A stretch of 9,451 nucleotides of DNA from JBFJWU01 sp041623475 [NCBI: bacterium] (GTDB taxonomy: Bacteria; J088): contig JBFJWU010000111.1 in NCBI GenBank assembly GCA_041623475.1, positions 1-9,451 of the forward strand, read 5' to 3'. Below the pieces are notes generated by a model, which was not told the origin of the DNA, did no database searches, and was given only the letters and a program-made list of their open reading frames with translations. Positions 6,392-9,451 of the stretch are shown here, in pieces. The translations under genes and the position numbers were made by a program. Position 1 is the stretch's first letter, and each line of letters starts with the position of its first letter.

Positions 6392-6738
6392 TGGCGGCCG
6401 GCCTCGTCGGCAAGCTTCCTGAGCACAACAACCGATTGACCCCGCAGCCGCCCGTTGGTCACAACGACATCGACTTGCGCAAGTACCGGCACCAGCAGAT
6501 GAAGCGGCTGACCGTCAACTCCGTCGGCAAATGAAATCGACGCTTCCGGTGTCAGCCAGATTTTGTAGCCTTCATCAATCACCAGTTCCGGGCCCTGGAC
6601 ATCGGCAACAACGACCCGCCTGGTCTCGCCCTCGGCGTGGGCCGGCTGGACAGACAGGAACATCGCCAGCACCGCAATCAAAACGGCTGCTGTGTAGCAC
6701 ACCCAATCGGGCACCGGTTTGTCCGTTCGATCATTCAT
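6388..6738 (-). CDS. Small exported protein in the pilY2 position
   Basis: The product is 116 residues with a cleavable signal peptide: N-terminal MNDRTDKPVPDW, a hydrophobic core at about 14-30 and a likely cleavage after A-H-A at residue 35. The mature part (about 80 residues) is a compact beta-rich sequence (RRVVVADVQGPELVID, YKIWLTPEASISF, VPVLAQVDVVV, GQSVVVLRKL). It lies immediately downstream of pilY1, as pilY2 does in Pseudomonas, and is of similar size; whether it is homologous to PilY2 cannot be settled by eye, so no symbol is given. The ATG at 6738 has GGAG six bases upstream. An ATG six codons earlier (6756) has no ribosome-binding site and is less likely. The stop overlaps the fimT GTG by four bases. 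Probably a periplasmic accessory to pilus assembly, by context only. Confidence 0.75.
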   Translation of the reverse strand: MNDRTDKPVPDWVCYTAAVLIAVLAMFLSVQPAHAEGETRRVVVADVQGPELVIDEGYKIWLTPEASISFADGVDGQPLHLLVPVLAQVDVVVTNGRLRGQSVVVLRKLADEAGRQ

Positions 6739-6744
6739 GGTTTT

Positions 6745-6748
6745 CTCC
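6745..6748 (-). promoter_or_regulatory. Ribosome-binding site of the small gene behind pilY1
   Basis: GGAG on the minus strand, six bases before the ATG at 6738. It decides in favour of this start over the ATG at 6756, which has no such element. Confidence 0.6.
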
Positions 6749-6759
6749 AGGTTCATTTC

Positions 6760-9451
6760 TTAACGCAGTTTGAACGGCCGTTGCAGGCGCGTTGTCCCAT
6801 TGATTCGGCCACCGCCGAACGGATTGGCTTCGACACGGATTTCCCCCTGTGATCCACCGACAATTACCTTGTTACCAACACCGGTCGTCTGGGATTGCCC
6901 GCCGCCGAGGTCTTTGGTATCGCCATAAACAACGCCGCTGCGGTCATCAACAAACCACAGCCGCGATGTTCCACCGCCTTCCGAGCAGATTGCCGTGGCC
7001 GACGGCTCGAAGCTGGTAAAGGAGACCACGCCCTGGAAATAGTTAGCCTGGCTCAGGACGCGCTCGCCGGGCCGGTCGAATTCGATTGTCCAGCCCTGTC
7101 GGGCTGCAACATCGTTCTGGACATCCAGAAAGGATGCCGCCGACGTACCATCAACTTCGCAATCCGGATCGATTTCGAACGACTCCAGGTCGATCCGGCA
7201 GTCAACCAGTTCTGCCAGATCGGTGGCCTGCCAGGTCAAAGCGCATGTCCCGGTCCAGCAGTCGTCACGCAGGCCGACAAACCGGTTCTGTTCCGGGATC
7301 GCAGCATCCGCTGTCTTGTAGTATCGGCCGGTGCCAATATACAGCCACAGACCACCCGTGGCGCGATCCAGCTGCGTCGAATAGGCCAGTTTCGTCGTAA
7401 ATGGTGTTTCCGATTCGAACATCACGGACAGTTCCCAGTTAGAGGGGTCCGGATCCTGGTCCTGCCCTGGTGCCAATCGCAACAACCGGCCATCGTGGTC
7501 CGAAGTCGTTCGCAGGACCATCGTCGGGAAATAGATCGCGTCGACCTTCATATCCAGGCCAATGTCGAGGGCCAGCGGATGGCTGACGATTTCGTCGACA
7601 ACTGTGCCGTCAAAATCGGGCACGTCAAAGGTATGGGACGCGCATCCGGGATTGTCACCACCAACGTGGCGGACAAATAACCGGGCCCGATTTGAAGAAT
7701 CAAAGTTGTAATCGGACGGACCATTGCCAAAGACCAGGTACCAGCACGCCGTATCGCGGTCTTCGGGATCTTCCTGGATGCGGACAACCGATGGAACCCC
7801 GGTTGTAAAACCAACCTGCCCCGACGATTCGGTCCACTCGTAGATCGGATCGGGATCCAGGGGATCGGTAACGTCCAGCATAAAGACAACCGACCGGTAG
7901 GTTGTGCCACCTGTTGTGATGGCCTTGCATCCCAGCCGCAGGCTGCCAACCAGGACGGTGCCCCATCCATTGGGGTGCAGCGTATCGTCGGCAAAGATCT
8001 GCATATCTTCGACTTTCAGCGGGTTGTCAACGTAGTACGTATGGCAATAGTCCTGTTCAGTCAACCAGCGAAGATGCGGCAGCAGCGCGTTGGGCACATA
8101 ACCCCACAGTTCCGAGCCAACGTCGTACCCATCGCCATCGATCCATGCTTCGCCCTGGACATCATCGTCAGGATCTCGATCGCCATTGACGAAGCTGCCG
8201 ACATTAAACGCGTGGATCATGCCGTCATTGGCTGCGGCAAACACGACCTGCCGTCGATCCTTGTATTCCTCGTAGTATTCGACGTACGTTTCATCGCCGT
8301 AGGTCAGGTCGAACCGGTTCTGCGGAGCGGCAACGACCACCGGTGTTCCGAACATGATGTCGCCCAGTTTCCAGGTGTTTTCCTGGGTACCAATGCGCAA
8401 TGTTCGGTTGCGATAGGTGGTTTTGTCCCGACCGCGAATGTAGTTGATGACGTCTTCCGTCTCGGTGGACGGCGGCGGTGCCAGCCCCATTGGTGCGGCC
8501 AGGACTGCAGCGTTGGACGCCTCGAAGTCCAGGCGTACCGGTGTCGCCGGCGAGAATCCAAGGCTGGCATAGATCACACGATCATCGGCATCGCGTTCCC
8601 AGAGCAGCTTGCCGGCCTCGAACAACGATTCCAGCTCGGTAATTTCCTTGCGATCAACCCATCCGTTTGGAGGAACTGACTCGGTTACACCGTCCGGCGG
8701 ATCGGCATCCTGCCACAGGTACGCAAAGGTCTTGTTTTCTGTAGCGTCAAACCGGTACTCGACGACCAGGTCGTCCTCGAGGACGAGTTCACCGGGGCTG
8801 TTTGAATCCTCGCGCAGGTTAAAAAAGCGGTCGACCCACAGGCCACGGGTGTATCCAAGCCAGTTGACGGTTTTGTCGCCATCACTGACCTCGGGATTGA
8901 AATACGCCTGCACGGCCAGCGCTTCACCCTCGTGGCTTTGTGTCAGCAACGACACCGAGGTGCCGGAACTGGTTCGCTTGAGAATCGTGGCGACGGCTTC
9001 GCGAATGGATTGCTCCAGCTCGTTGCCGTCGTCCGCAAAAAACAGGTTGTCCGGCGAGCCGTCGGCGTCATCGTCCCATTCTTCGGGTCCATCGGGGTTG
9101 CCATTACCGTTCTTGTCCTCGAAACCACCGTTAATTGCCGAATTCCAGAGAATCCATGGCGCGCTTCGCTCGAACCCGGTCGCGCTGGTGTCGCCGAACG
9201 CAAAGACATAGAACGTCTGGATGTTCTGGAACCCATCTATATCCGGCCGCATGTCAGTCGTATTGCCCCATAAAGCCACATCGTCGAGGTATTCGCTGCC
9301 GTTGGTCTCTGCAACGTTATCAGGCTGCAACCACTGGGGATGCGCATCAGGAGGCCAGGTCGTAATCGGGGTTGGCGGTGCCGGGTCATTGCCGTCGCCA
9401 TCGAAATCCTGCAGCATTGCGGGCAGGTTCAGGTCCTGGGTCGGGCCGTCG
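6760..9451 (-). CDS. pilY1: PilY1-type pilus-tip adhesin/assembly protein, 5' end missing
   Basis: The frame is open to the window edge, so the N-terminus (signal peptide and most of any von Willebrand A-like domain) is missing; about 896 residues are visible. Numbering here starts at the Met at base 9417. The end of the N-terminal domain shows IQTFYVFAFG (66-75) and ELEQSIREAVATILKRTSSGTSVS (133-156). The C-terminal beta-propeller has PilY1 hallmarks: LGDIMFGTPVVVAAP (351-365), VVFAAANDGMIHAFN (391-405), GSELWGYVPNALLPHLRWL (434-452), CHTYYVDNPLKVEDM (458-472) and GGLWLYIGTGRYY (688-700). PilY1 sits at the pilus tip with minor pilins, primes assembly, controls retraction in a calcium-dependent way and can act as an adhesin or mechanosensor. 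Calcium-type loops occur at 4-11, 101-112 and 115-123. The usual propeller loop is present as DIGLDMKVD (618-626), with Gly in the second acidic position. The gap to the next gene is 21 bases. Confidence 0.93.
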   Translation of the reverse strand, partial: DGPTQDLNLPAMLQDFDGDGNDPAPPTPITTWPPDAHPQWLQPDNVAETNGSEYLDDVALWGNTTDMRPDIDGFQNIQTFYVFAFGDTSATGFERSAPWILWNSAINGGFEDKNGNGNPDGPEEWDDDADGSPDNLFFADDGNELEQSIREAVATILKRTSSGTSVSLLTQSHEGEALAVQAYFNPEVSDGDKTVNWLGYTRGLWVDRFFNLREDSNSPGELVLEDDLVVEYRFDATENKTFAYLWQDADPPDGVTESVPPNGWVDRKEITELESLFEAGKLLWERDADDRVIYASLGFSPATPVRLDFEASNAAVLAAPMGLAPPPSTETEDVINYIRGRDKTTYRNRTLRIGTQENTWKLGDIMFGTPVVVAAPQNRFDLTYGDETYVEYYEEYKDRRQVVFAAANDGMIHAFNVGSFVNGDRDPDDDVQGEAWIDGDGYDVGSELWGYVPNALLPHLRWLTEQDYCHTYYVDNPLKVEDMQIFADDTLHPNGWGTVLVGSLRLGCKAITTGGTTYRSVVFMLDVTDPLDPDPIYEWTESSGQVGFTTGVPSVVRIQEDPEDRDTACWYLVFGNGPSDYNFDSSNRARLFVRHVGGDNPGCASHTFDVPDFDGTVVDEIVSHPLALDIGLDMKVDAIYFPTMVLRTTSDHDGRLLRLAPGQDQDPDPSNWELSVMFESETPFTTKLAYSTQLDRATGGLWLYIGTGRYYKTADAAIPEQNRFVGLRDDCWTGTCALTWQATDLAELVDCRIDLESFEIDPDCEVDGTSAASFLDVQNDVAARQGWTIEFDRPGERVLSQANYFQGVVSFTSFEPSATAICSEGGGTSRLWFVDDRSGVVYGDTKDLGGGQSQTTGVGNKVIVGGSQGEIRVEANPFGGGRINGTTRLQRPFKLR

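Noticed and set aside
6895-7680. Plus-strand open frame of 261 codons opposite pilY1
   Set aside because: The minus strand encodes conserved PilY1 propeller motifs over the same bases; the plus-strand product has no export signal or recognisable domain.
7975-8679. Plus-strand open frame of 234 codons opposite pilY1
   Set aside because: Antisense shadow of the conserved PilY1 segments (ANDGMIHAFN, GSELWGYVP).

Overview
All nine genes supported here lie on the minus strand, so transcription runs from high to low coordinates. The base composition is moderately GC-rich. The gene set (LolC/E-family protein, class II LysS, type IV pilus minor pilins with PilY1, two lipoproteins) indicates a Gram-negative bacterium with an outer membrane, most likely a gammaproteobacterium or close relative. 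That placement is inference; no rRNA or other phylogenetic marker was compared.

Upstream block (9451 down to 2199): the C-terminal ~896 residues of a PilY1-type pilus-tip protein (the 5' end is outside the window), a small exported protein in the position of pilY2, a FimT/GspH prepilin, a PilV-like prepilin, a small signal-anchored protein, a 687-residue exported HExxH zinc-metallopeptidase candidate with two Ig-like repeats and a PPC-like C-terminus, and a small lipoprotein. The genes touch or overlap (21 nt gap, 4 nt overlap, 1 nt overlap, 2 nt gap, 27 nt gap, 17 nt overlap), so they look like one operon whose promoter lies beyond the window. Several products carry acidic DxDxD loops of the EF-hand/PilY1 calcium type: FimT (a tandem duplication), PilV, PilY1 and the peptidase.

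Downstream block (2131 down to 1): a 123-bp spacer with a possible -10 element, then lysS (GTG start, good ribosome-binding site, ~70-residue insertion before the C-terminal catalytic segment), overlapping by ATGA with a LolC/LolE-type gene that runs off the window. This is a housekeeping operon (translation, lipoprotein export) next to the pilus module.

The most interesting point is the coupling of a minor-pilin/PilY1 set to an exported metallopeptidase and two unrecognised small envelope proteins, with calcium-type loops recurring across them. It suggests a calcium-responsive tip or adhesion module with its own surface protease, but only the gene context and motifs are visible; the function is inferred. 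No gene-free stretch exceeds 300 bases, and no tRNA, rRNA, CRISPR array or insertion sequence was seen.
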